Part shown: positions 9,948-19,476 of the stretch, piece after piece | Position numbering within the stretch: position 1 is the stretch's first letter | How the letters are laid out: the number at the start of each line of letters is the position of its first letter | DNA from: Blastomyces gilchristii SLH14081 | Lineage: Eukaryota > Ascomycota > Eurotiomycetes > Onygenales > Ajellomycetaceae | Length of the DNA: 30,887 nucleotides | Assembly (NCBI RefSeq): GCF_000003855.2 | Contig: NW_003101627.1 | Coordinates: 18,859-49,745, forward strand | Direction of reading: 5' to 3' | The notes under the pieces: model-generated | Told to the model about the DNA's origin: nothing | Databases searched by the model: none | What the model saw: the letters and a program-made list of their open reading frames with translations, nothing else | Position numbers and translations under genes: made by a program

Positions 9948-12900
9948 TATGATGCGTCACACGAAATGTTTTTCCCACTTCATTATAACATCCGCAAACA
10001 ACCATCTGAATCCTGAGACACTACGCCTCCAACTCTTCTACCTACCTCGAAATTTCCGCTTACGGCCCCGCAATCACGTAGTTCAAAGCCACCCGTTTCT
10101 ATCCAACGTTCGTCATACTCCCTGCGTCCGCGACTTGTTTCATGATTCTGCGGTCCCTTAGAATTTTTTTAACCGTTAAATCCGGCTAGATTTTGCTTCT
10201 TACAACATTTTTCTGTTCAGCGGCCTATTATATGCCTTTCTGAACCATTGGCTCTATGCTTGTAATTTTTATATTACGTTCTTGTTTGCGCATCTACATT
10301 CGTTGCGATAGTTTTTATTTTTTTTATTTGTATTTCTGTTGACTCCAAATCGGTTCTACTGCTTCTTTCTCAGAGATTCTTCACATTTCTTTTGATAGTC
10401 ATATATCATCCCTTTATTCGCATTGCAGGTATAATCTGCAAAGAAACCCACAGGAGATCATCACCTCCTTTTCCGCACATACGCCATAAAGCTAGGGTGC
10501 CACCCATAGCTATCAGCCCGAGTGGTATAGGAGTCGACAGGTTATTTCATTTATGAATGATTTTGATTCACCGGCTACCTCCCACATGCAAGCGTACTTA
10601 AGTACCAGGCTTGAAGGTCGCGTTTTTACTACGTCACGCTTTCGAGTATTACAAATATCCCATGCTAAAGTACCTAAAGTTTTAGCTAGCTCAGTCAGCG
10701 TTGACCGGACCGATCAGTACTTTCAGTCAGTCGGGGTTTGTCCCCTTCATCAACGCTGAATCATAGCGTGCCCGTGAGCCTCGCTCGATTCGAATACTAA
10801 GCGGCTTCCACAATCATTGCCAAATCCATTGCACGAAAGAACTATCAGCTTTGGAACTATTTCGATCCAGTGCGCGAACCTGTCGAGAATATCGATTTGA
10901 CTTTCTTCTACATCGTGCGAATGCATCTTTCTCTTGGTTCTGTTTGCATGCCGTGAGGTGACGGAAAATTCCTGTATCAAGGCATGCTGTGCATACAGCA
11001 GAGATACCATGCTACCAGGCCTTTTATCGATTATCGAAATGTCGTCATGAAAATGCAGATTGTCTCAACCTACAACGGACACGCTTTGGATTGTTGTTTA
11101 ATTTATTACTTACTGGTTTTGCTGTTTTTCAGGGCTCCCAATTTCCTTTTAATTTATTGATTTCGGTTGCTTCTTGTCGCATTTCCAGTGAAATTTATGA
11201 GACTACGAATTTACGTCGGTTTTACTCATGCTGTTCTATTTTAAAAGCTCCGGTCACTAATGTTGGCTCCCATGAATTATGAAATTCCAGTTAGAGATCC
11301 ACACCTCACCTTCCTTTGATACTTTTGGCTATACTCTATCATTGTATCTTGTTGCGTTTTACGGGTAATATGTCATGTGGATCCGTACAGAGTATACTAT
11401 TGTTAAACATCCAGTGAATTTACCCCATAGTTCATTTGGAGCCCTCCTGCGCAACTCATTTTCCACATAGCCCAGAGGGTAGTTATGCAGTTGCTTTTAT
11501 CCGCTTGTCGATCGTTGGCTGCCTCGTTAGTGGGAATTCCCTCCATGTCCGACGGGACACCTCATGCCCGGACGGCATATGAGCCGCAAATGAGCTCTGT
11601 ACAAAGTACCCTGGGTAGTCAGCGGTTCAAGCTTGAGATGGACTAAAATATGGCCCCGTACTTTTCGCTTCTGTCACGTTCCTCTCCGGTGTTTGACTTA
11701 CGAACACCGGGAACCTACATTTTTGGAGAGTCTGAAAGACTTCCGGTTACGTTGCATGAAATAACGGTTGCTGGCTTGAAATAGACGCATCAACGCATGG
11801 CGGGCTACAATCCTCTTTGAGACGTTTTGCCCGTATCTGCAGAAGGACAAGCAAGAATAAGATGGAAAAGGAGATACTCGGGGTCCGAAATATAGCAGTT
11901 TGATCCTTTGAACCTAGATTTCCACCAGATTTCCACAAATGTTCCGAACTATTTCTCGCCTACACGCCGCTACCTTCGATTCCTTGCATCTGCCGCTTAA
12001 CCCTTGGTCGTCCACCAGTTTTAGCGTTTGATCCTTTGGAGCTGATAGACGGCCTGTACTCCGAACAGAAACCTTGGACATTTCCCCAGTCCACGCTCCA
12101 TGACTCGCATCATATTCCTGAAACGGCTGGATGCATGTACCCGAACAGGCTTCAAGCCTTTCTGGCAATGGCAACCAGCCACCCGCTTCTTAGCTAGTTG
12201 CATGCTGCCAGAATTTCTTCCTCCGGCTTTCCGTCGCGCCATTTGCTAAACCGCCGCCACGTGCAGCATGATGGCCTAAGCAACAATCCAACATGATTAC
12301 CTCAGGAAGTGGCCTCGTTTGTCGCTTTTTCCAACGTATGGCATGGACAGTTTAGCCAACATCAGCTCGTATCTTTTCTGACAGTCCCAAGCCTACTTTT
12401 TTTTGAGAGGTGATGTATCACTTTCTTTTCTCTGATTCCGTCTTGGATAAATTTGCTATGGCCTTCTAAACGACGTTAACTTACCCTTACAGCAGAAAGT
12501 TACGTTCAGTCAGGGCTTACTTCTAATTATCATCACTTACCGATATCGGGCTTACTTTTCTCGTTCATGTGCATCGTCAAGTACTGGCATATTCAACTCT
12601 CCAGATGTACAGTAACTAATATCCGCAGCCCACATAGATAGAGTGCATGGGGATTTTTGGTTTGGCGCAACTCCCGCTCCACGGAGAACAACCCCCCGCC
12701 TTTTGCTCTCGTTAGGCCCGACGGACCAAAGGCCCTGATGGCAGGGAAAAGGCATGGCGGGGGCCACTACTTGATCACTTCCCCACAATGTGGGGAAGCT
12801 TTAATTGTTGTCATCATTTAATAATACTAACTTACGCATCATTGGTAGTAAGTTACTATCTACACTAGCGCAATGCTGTTACTTTGGTCAAGAACAGTTA

Positions 12901-13109
12901 CAAGAAAATTTCCATCATCCAACATCAGCAAGTATTGAAGCATATATACTATGGCTTCTCAAATATTCCAACTCCTGGGGCCATTATTCTGCGCAACCAG
13001 CATGCCCAGGCATCAAACTGTGAGCATGACTGTTAGCTACTCGTTTCCGAGGTTTCCTTGTGCCTTCCACGGAATCAGTTGAGCAAGATCAAGATTGCCG
13101 CCATCATCT
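9948..13109. other. Normal-GC intergenic region, no gene supported
   Basis: Only short overlapping open stretches of 60-100 codons on both strands, none with a recognisable motif. It contains a near-perfect palindrome at 12778-12798. Composition drifts toward AT near 12800. No rRNA or tRNA gene was found. Confidence 0.6.
12778..12798. repeat. Perfect 10-bp-arm palindrome
   Basis: cttccccaca and its exact reverse complement tgtggggaag are separated by a single a. It lies where composition shifts from GC-normal toward the decayed block. It could be a protein-binding site, a terminator-like hairpin or the edge of an old insertion. No partner copy was found in the window. Confidence 0.6.
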
Positions 13110-14020
13110 CAGCGCCTTACGGGGACTAACTCCAGGTCTGTTACCATATTGGGCATGATGTTGCTTCATATAAAAATTGAGCTGTGAGAGAACCTGGTGA
13201 CATCCTCAACAGCGTGCTGGCAGCAGGCTATTTCATAAATTGCTAGTTCATTTCAATGATGGCCTTATCTTGCCAGGTGTGTGATTCCAACTTGTTGTAG
13301 CAGGCATTGTCTCATCAAAGAATGCTGCATCAGACTTGTAGTTGTCCATGGTTCTGACACTTTACCTTCATCATAGAATACTCTCACAAGCCCTTGAAGG
13401 CCTTGGTGTTGGCTTTCAATCTAGTCAAACATTGCTCATAGAGCATGTCTGATTCAGTTTTTGAATTGTGTCACAATAAGAGCTCTGAGTTGATTCTCTG
13501 AACTGACAATCAGACCCAGCAAAGTTATTGACTCACTTGAAAGAGAGGTATTGTCAAGCAGCTGATGATAGTGATTCATAATATACTGCAGAGTAAACTC
13601 TGGTCAGGCATTTAGAGAGTGATATATCTTCTCAGCTGTAGGTGGTATTTGTTGTATTTGAACCAGGATTGAGCGGGGCATTGATGTGCACACCTAGAGA
13701 ACTGTTCTGCAACAAGCAGTGAGAGTAACTGAGTTGATCATCTGGAAAAAAACAGTCAACTAAAGACATTTCTTGAAGCTCTAGATGAGAATTGCATGTG
13801 TCAATGCATTGATAAAGTGTTCAGCTGCAGTTTGCCTCTGTTGGCAAAGACAGTGAGTGTACTTATATGCAAGAAAGGCATAACAAGGATTCATTGTCCG
13901 CTGCTACAGATGAAATATGTCTAAGATTTCTCCAGTATCTATTTGTTGAGGCTTCTTCGCTGTCATTATTGAAAACAGGTGAGTAATGTCTCTAGATTCA
14001 AGTATAGTCAATGATGGTGA
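13110..14020 (-). pseudogene. Coding-like fossil with CGA-to-TGA type stops, family unknown
   Basis: Read on the minus strand, one frame of about 300 codons keeps protein-like composition. It is interrupted by roughly a dozen stops, most of them TGA and mostly at places where Arg (CGA) would fit, for example before QRTMN, before LTVFF, before VCTSM, before PEFTL and before IRHAL. CpG is scarce across this stretch, while CC and GG remain common. That fits a gene or transposon ORF degraded by CpG-directed C-to-T change. I do not recognise the protein: no transposase triad, zinc finger or helicase motif could be read. It may belong to another mobile element, given that it adjoins an AT-rich repeat block. 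Confidence 0.3.
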
Positions 14021-14440
14021 TAGAAGCCCATTCCCCGGTCAGGCAACTGAAATCACAGCAGGCAACAAAGCATGGATGAAGCGACGCAGGCGCGAATGAA
14101 ATCGCAAGGAAATGTTGGTGGGAAAAGTCCACACGAGTTCAGGAATTTGAACCTTGAAATGTGTTATGAAAGCGGTGAGCATCTATCTTGATAGATGTTG
14201 TCTAAGAGAGCTGATCAAGAGCCGGCAAATAGCATCATGATCATCTCAGACAATTCATGAACGTGAAGCTACTGTCTATCAACAACTTCAGACACATGAC
14301 GTGACTGAAAAGGTCTATATGCCTTGATTCTATAGAAGCATTGAAAACCTTGAACCTATTTAGAAATGACACAGAGCTCTCAAGTGTGATATTTGAATTA
14401 TTTCTACATCTACTTTTACATCTAAATCTGAGACCGGTTG
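14021..14440. other. Mildly decayed DNA, no gene
   Basis: Moderately AT-rich, with scattered surviving CpG sites (cluster near 14083-14105). No coding stretch is recognised. It forms the step down to the CpG-free block that starts near 14440. Confidence 0.5.
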
Positions 14441-15137
14441 CTTCTGTATAGATGAAGAATGATGAATTCTCTTTTTTTCTGCATAGTTCTCAAACAGTTG
14501 AATAATGAGAAAGCTCAGCTGAGAAACCAGTTTGCTTTCATAATATAAAGATAGTATTCAGCCAGGCTGAGAGGCTATTTTTTCTGTTAAAAAGCAAGCA
14601 GTCATTAAATGAAAAGACTAATGAAGAGAAAGAGTTTCTAGGTTAAAATATGTAATCTGCTATAAAAGCTTGACTATGCTGAAGAGTTAATATTTATTTA
14701 ATTATATAACTGAGCAAGAGAAATTATGAAATATTAAACATAATTATTTAATAAGATAATGAGCTTAACTGTCTCACTTTTATAACTATTGTTATGTAAA
14801 TATGAGAGTCACATGACTCACATCTAAGTCTCTCAAATCAGTGATGTATAATATCAATAAAATGTGATGAAATTAAAGAGCAGAAATGAAAGATTGATAA
14901 TATGAGAAAAAAATCTTTATTAAAAGCTAGTTTTTTATAAGTAATATTCTTCTCTTTTACTTGTTCTTATTCAAAGAATAGTGAGCATTTATAGTGAAAA
15001 AATCTGAAAAGAGCTTGTGTGTGACATGAAATAAATAAAAAATATACTAGAATTTAATATTCATTTTCTGCTGTTTATTTTTAAAAACTATACTGTAATA
15101 GTTTCTTTTACTTCATAACTTGAAAATGAAACAATAA
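14441..15137. other. CpG-free AT-rich block, left of LINE copy 2
   Basis: Hypermutated repeat DNA with stops in all frames. Together with 16327-16960 it was contiguous before LINE copy 2 inserted. It does not visibly match the inverted-repeat element at 1-6140. Confidence 0.6.
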
Positions 15138-15154
15138 TAGAGTACTATTTATTA
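15138..15154 (+). repeat. Target-site duplication of LINE copy 2, left
   Basis: The 17-bp sequence tagagtactatttatta occurs here and at 16310-16326, exactly bracketing the minus-strand LINE fragment. The attatta end merges with the element's AAT-repeat tail. Confidence 0.85.
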
Positions 15155-15210
15155 TTATTATTATTATTCTTCAATTATAGATGTATACAGTCAGAGACTA
15201 TAATATCTAC

Positions 15211-15231
15211 CTGAGAACTTTTAGTTCTCAG
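15211..15231 (-). other. LINE 3'-UTR stem-loop (copy 2)
   Basis: 9-bp arms ctgagaact and agttctcag with a 3-nt loop, at the same place relative to the tail as in copy 1 (4305-4327). The outermost pair is a potential G-U wobble in the element's RNA. Confidence 0.7.
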
Positions 15232-15522
15232 AGTTTTTCCTATATCTGTAAAGTTAACTATTATACATTCATCAATTTCAGATATGCAAAATCAGAAAAT
15301 TCCAGCTCAGAATACAAAAACTGTTTACAAATTGCAGTATTTTAACATCTTCTGATACTTTGAAATCATTTGACAATATCATGACAAAAGAAAAGAGAAC
15401 ACAGTCTTAAAGATAGACACATTAAATAGATAGATAGAAAGAAATTGAAAGAGAAAGATAAAGTAAAGAGAGACTGTAACAAAACAAATTATTAAAAGAT
15501 AGTATATAGCTGTTTTAACAGA

Positions 15523-16309
15523 CTATATCTGATTGATTTTCTCCTCTTCATATTCAGATATTTCTGAATTTACTCATTTTCTTATAACTGCTTGAGTTTC
15601 TGATAGAAAGTCTATTAAGTATTTAATTCCTGTCTCAGTTGAGAATAAGAATCTCATATTTAATTGATTTAGATTATACTTCTCTTTCAATCTGACTCTG
15701 AAACTATTGTATAATGCACAGTGTATTATAATATACTCAGAATTCTCATTTGCATTGCAGAATGAGCATTTTATTGAATTAAATCTATCATCAAATCTTT
15801 GCATATAAGATTTGAAATAGCCATATTCTAGTTTCAGCTGTATTATAGATAAGAATATTTTCTTTTTACATTTAATTGAACAAGATTTTCACTTGGGTTT
15901 TGTTTCAAATCTTGAATAATGTATACTCTTCTTTTATTTCTGCCAGCTTTCATTTCACTTATCTAAACAAGATTCTTTTATTTTTCTTCTTATAAAAGAC
16001 TAGGACATAATTTTTTGAATAGATCTGCTTAATTCTGAACCCTTTTTTGCAGCTGAATCAGCCAATTCATTGCCATGAATATTCATATGAGCAGGAACTC
16101 AGTGCAGATGAATTATCAGTTTTGATGTTCTTCTCTTTTAAATTTTCAAAACAGAGTTTAAGATCAGTTCAAGATTCATTTAATCATTATGAATCTGACT
16201 ATTTCTAAGTCTTTTTAAAGCAGCTTGACTATCAGAGAATATTCATGCCTCTTTCAAGCTATTTCCTCTTTTATGAGATTTTATTTCAATGAGTTTGAAA
16301 GCTTTCACA
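15523..16309 (-). pseudogene. LINE ORF2 C-terminal remnant (RNase H end and CCHC knuckle)
   Basis: Minus-strand frame ending with TAG at 15523-15525. The RNase H motif SDSQAA is intact at about 16222-16240, unlike SNSQAA in copy 1. The late RNase H motif VPAHMNIHGNELAD is readable near 16055-16100, directly preceded by TGA where Trp would be expected. An open stretch at 15574-15804 carries the C-x2-C...H-x4-C knuckle. The fragment lacks the RT entirely and is interrupted by stops, so it is dead. Confidence 0.88.
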
Positions 16310-16326
16310 TAGAGTACTATTTATTA
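16310..16326 (+). repeat. Target-site duplication of LINE copy 2, right
   Basis: Exact 17-bp match (tagagtactatttatta) to 15138-15154. Confidence 0.85.
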
Positions 16327-16960
16327 CAGTTATATATTAATATTTTTATTTATTTCTTAACTTATCATCTATAATCACTTTTATTCATTTAAGTTATCAG
16401 TTAATTATTCACAATTTACTCACATTTGTTACAGTGTGTATTAAAGTTAACACTATAATTTCAGAAACATCTTAAGAAACTTGAATAATACTACTCTAAA
16501 ACTAAAGCTTTGATAACATATTAATCAGTATCACAGAGACATGTAGACAGATAATATATCAGACATCATAGAAATCATTTAATAATTAAAAGAAAAAGAA
16601 TTTGAAAATGAGTTAATAAGTTAGAAAGAATATTACTTCTTTATAAATTTTAAAAAAAGTTATCTCAGTCTTAACTATATTATTAATATCTAGATATCAG
16701 CTCATGAATAAATGTCAAAGAGTATGACTCTTACTTTTCTGAGAATAAAGCTTGAGAGTCTCAATTGAGAGATTGTTCACATAAGCTTGAAGCAATGAAT
16801 GCTGTGTCTAAACCACTGAAAACAGAGGGTTGAAATGATAGTGAGTAACTCTCTCTCTCTCTCTTCTTCTTCTTCTTCATCTTCATTGTTACTTCACTGA
16901 GCCTTCTGCTGTTCCCCCTGACTCACTCACTCTTGAATGTAAGTATAGTGCTCTCTGTTG
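16327..16960. other. CpG-free AT-rich block, right of LINE copy 2
   Basis: Hypermutated DNA without coding potential; the first CpG after it is near 16964. It ends with a (CT)n(TTC)n pyrimidine tract at 16849-16885. Confidence 0.6.
16849..16885 (+). repeat. (CT)n/(TTC)n pyrimidine microsatellite
   Basis: About eight CT units run into six or so TTC units. It lies close to the right edge of the second AT-rich block. Confidence 0.85.
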
Positions 16961-17249
16961 GCTTCGGTGTTTCTCCAGCGCGGGTTTGCTGTTGCGCCTT
17001 CTGAAATGTTGGTTGAATTACCTATCCCACGCTGATACTGTTGTTCCCTGAAGTAATGCCTGAGTGTAAATCTTTTTTTTTTTGATACTATTTATTATCC
17101 AACCCTCTGAATGCCGCCTGAAGATGCGCTCATAATTCATATGTTCACTCATTACTGCCTCTAAACATCACAGCCATAACTGTGTGAACAAACCAGGCCT
17201 TTTTAACTGGCTGCAAAGAAGCTGTGGGATCATGTTCTCATTCAGTCTT
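16961..17249. other. Short non-coding stretch right of the AT-rich block
   Basis: GC rises again and CpG sites reappear. No reading frame of note is present. It may include the continuation of the transposase relic that follows, but the similarity fades here. Confidence 0.4.
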
Positions 17250-17505
17250 TACTGATCAATACACAAGGCCCGCTCTTTTTGATGTCATCCTCTATGTAAT
17301 GCAGGCTCCCTTGAGTATTGTGATTAGCTCCGGTTATCAGCACTTGGGTGTCACTCTTCTCTTGAGACTTGAATACTCTGTACTTCTATAACATTGTAAA
17401 AGAGTATAATAGCTGATTCATACTTTTGACAGTTGCAGTGTATTCTGGAATCAATTGAGTATTTAAATCATCAACTGCAGCTTGTAGAGCTACTTTGTGA
17501 TCCAT
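17250..17505 (-). pseudogene. Probable N-terminal fragment of a pogo-type transposase
   Basis: The minus strand starting with ATG at 17505 reads MDHKVALQAAVDDLNTQ followed by IPEYTATVKS. This resembles the start of fungal pogo/Fot-like DDE transposases, whose HTH_psq domain typically has AxxDLxxQ...PNYTATAKKYGV. After this a frameshift is needed: the next frame gives KYE and then, about 14 residues later, VQVSREE, followed by a stop, and the first frame resumes with NTQGSLHYIEDDIKKSG, similar to the LxxYIxxLxxRG segment of the CENP-B-type domain. Stops and shifts show it is broken. The DDE domain is not visible in the window. The assignment rests on motif resemblance only. Confidence 0.4.
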
Positions 17506-18060
17506 GGTATGATGGTTGTAGAAAGGGTTAGAAGGGGGGAAAATAGAGGGGAAAATAGGGAGAAATAAATATGCGAGTGTTCGGTGGGGACGAGCGTTCG
17601 GTGGTGGATCACGTTAGTGTAGATATGCTGAGTGGGGAGTGCTTGTAAATGATGGAAAGGTAGCAGTAGCAGTAGCATTAGCAGTTGTAGTTATAGTCGT
17701 TGGAAGTTACGGACATGGCGGGTAAAAAAGACCAGAATGCCCAATTTGGAGACGTATGGACAGCACCAGGACAACTTTAGGAGCATTAACTACCTCGTTC
17801 ACGAAGCGAAACCCATTCCCGGTTTGCCGAGCGGGTATTTACCCGCTTGCAGTTCCCAATAGCCATATCGGCAAAAGTGAGGAGCATGCGGATAAATGCG
17901 TCTATGGCAATGCTCTATAGGAACTATAGGAATCTCAGTTATGCCAAGAATGATATTTCTCGAGGTCACGGTTTCATTTCGTTAAGGCATCCATCCGCCT
18001 CTCCATTGTGCCACGCTTGTTGGTTTTCACTTCTGAAAAAGGGTAGGGATAAATATCATT
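17506..18060. other. Intergenic, no gene supported
   Basis: Purine-rich on the plus strand near 17520-17570. An open stretch on the plus strand at 17847-18263 (138 codons) has no recognisable feature and overlaps the better minus-strand candidate, so it is not called. Confidence 0.45.
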
Positions 18061-18800
18061 TCAACATTCCGCTTTTTGCTGGATCCTGGTGCATTCTCTT
18101 TTTGCCATCGGCTTCATCAAGTACATTGCAAAGCTCCTTGCCTGCCGGCCGTTCAAAACACTGGCCTGAAAATAAGCAGGAGTATCTGATAAACCCCCTC
18201 CTCAACCTCAAAGGGAATCTGAAACCCTCACCACTGATGCTGCTGGCAATAGCTGTTTTCTAGACCAGAATTGCGGCATGTTCCTATCATTCAGCTCTTC
18301 GTTCAACCCCAGTTTCACATCTAGATCTGTGACGTCGTTGAAATGGTTGAGTAAAGGCGGCCCCGCCAGTTTCCGAGTGCTATCTTCAACGCACAAAGCG
18401 GAAGCATCAGAACAGATATCCTTAAGCAGCGAGAGGAGTTCCTTCTTGTTGTTATGGCTATCTCCGTGTGTGAGAAGCCTTTGGAGCATGGGGAACTAGC
18501 GCTTGGACACGATGGTACCACTTGCTGTGGGATGTTGAGTATTTCCTCCGGCAGTAAAACGATCAGAATGCTGGAAAGTGGTTATTGAATTGGACAATTG
18601 AAGTCAATGGTTGGCAGATGTGACTTGGGTGGAGGGATCGCTTCAATGGCACGGTAGGTGTTGTATGCCCATTGGGAAGTTATGAAATCATGCTTGGAAT
18701 CTTGATATTCAGAAACACTAGAAGCGAGTACCTTCAGATACTCTAAAAATGATGTATTGGCTTGGGAGTTTGCTCACATCAACTTGGCAATTTCATACAT
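18061..18800 (-). pseudogene. Unrecognised gene or gene relic, possibly spliced
   Basis: On the minus strand, three coding-like pieces lie in series. Piece 1 (18800-18585) starts with ATG, has one in-frame TGA at 18774-18776, and then reads for 63 codons to a TAA (ANSQANTSFLEYL, then ITSQWAYNTYRAIEAIPPP). Piece 2 (18489-18232) is 86 codons from an ATG (LLSLLKDICSDASALCVE, then NHFNDVTDLDVKLGLNEEL). A 66-bp intron with GTGAGG donor and TTTTCAG acceptor (18231-18166) would join it in phase to piece 3 (18165-18061), which ends in RECTRIQQKAEC and a TGA. Pieces 2 and 3 alone would encode 120 aa. I do not recognise the protein. The stop in piece 1 and the lack of a clean junction between pieces 1 and 2 suggest decay, but a small intact two-exon gene at 18061-18489 is possible. 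Confidence 0.3.
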
Positions 18801-19476
18801 GAATGAAGTTGAAGTTCAGGAAGATAAAGCCTTCCTTGCATAGCAGTGGTTTGAGTGGGACGGAAATTGCCTGGCTAATCCCTCTCTTTGCCTACCGCGG
18901 AATTGCAGTCAATTGGTTCCACGAAATGGTACCTATCTGGTAATGATGGTAATTTTATGGAGCTTGCGTGCTGGTAAACAAGGTGCATCAAGCTCGCCGC
19001 TCTAGACATCAACATCCAATTCCTTTTTGAGCAGAGGGTACGATATGCAATGAAAGAAGTATAATTTCGATCTCCTAAAAACAGCAGAAGACCACATGAG
19101 GGACTGATTATTTGTCCCTGTCTAAAGCGAGTACAAATCCGTATGCCCGCATTCCATAATGACCACTATTTCAGCCAAATTGATGGGACAAGTGGTCGAC
19201 CATTAGGGGATATGGGTGTTGAGGATATGGAGCTCCTATAAAAGAATTCCTTAAGCAAAAGTTTTCGCTGTCAACTAGTAGTATACACAAGGGACAGGCG
19301 GGTTTTAGGGAAGAAAGCGGGATATATCACCAAAGGGGGGTCAAGGTCATGTTTGTGAAGAGGAACTGAGCCGTTTCTCATCTGTGTGACCAGTTCCTAA
19401 GTCCGAGCTGTAAAAATTCTCAGGTCCCTCTATGGACAATAGTTAGTAAATGAAACTAGAAAACAAACGGGGGATT
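18801..19476. other. Intergenic region downstream of GUT2
   Basis: No coding stretch recognised. The 3' end of GUT2 transcription should lie in its right part (about 19380-19476). No definite polyadenylation motif stands out. Confidence 0.5.

Larger units (their letters stand above)
15155..16309 (-). mobile_element. 5'-truncated Tad-like LINE (copy 2)
   Basis: The reverse complement aligns closely with the last part of copy 1 (about 3230-4391), from inside the RNase H domain through the zinc knuckle, the 3' UTR with its stem-loop and the TAA-repeat tail. Truncation is much more severe than in copy 1: only about 1.15 kb remains. Direct repeats of 17 bp flank it. The copy is less mutated than copy 1 at several sites, keeping GG and CC where copy 1 has GA and TC, which lets the original residues be read. 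Confidence 0.9.

Noticed and set aside
10479..10530. Possible 5S rRNA start (acatacgccat...)
   Set aside because: Only the first few bases resemble fungal 5S rRNA; the rest does not match and no T-run terminator is in place.
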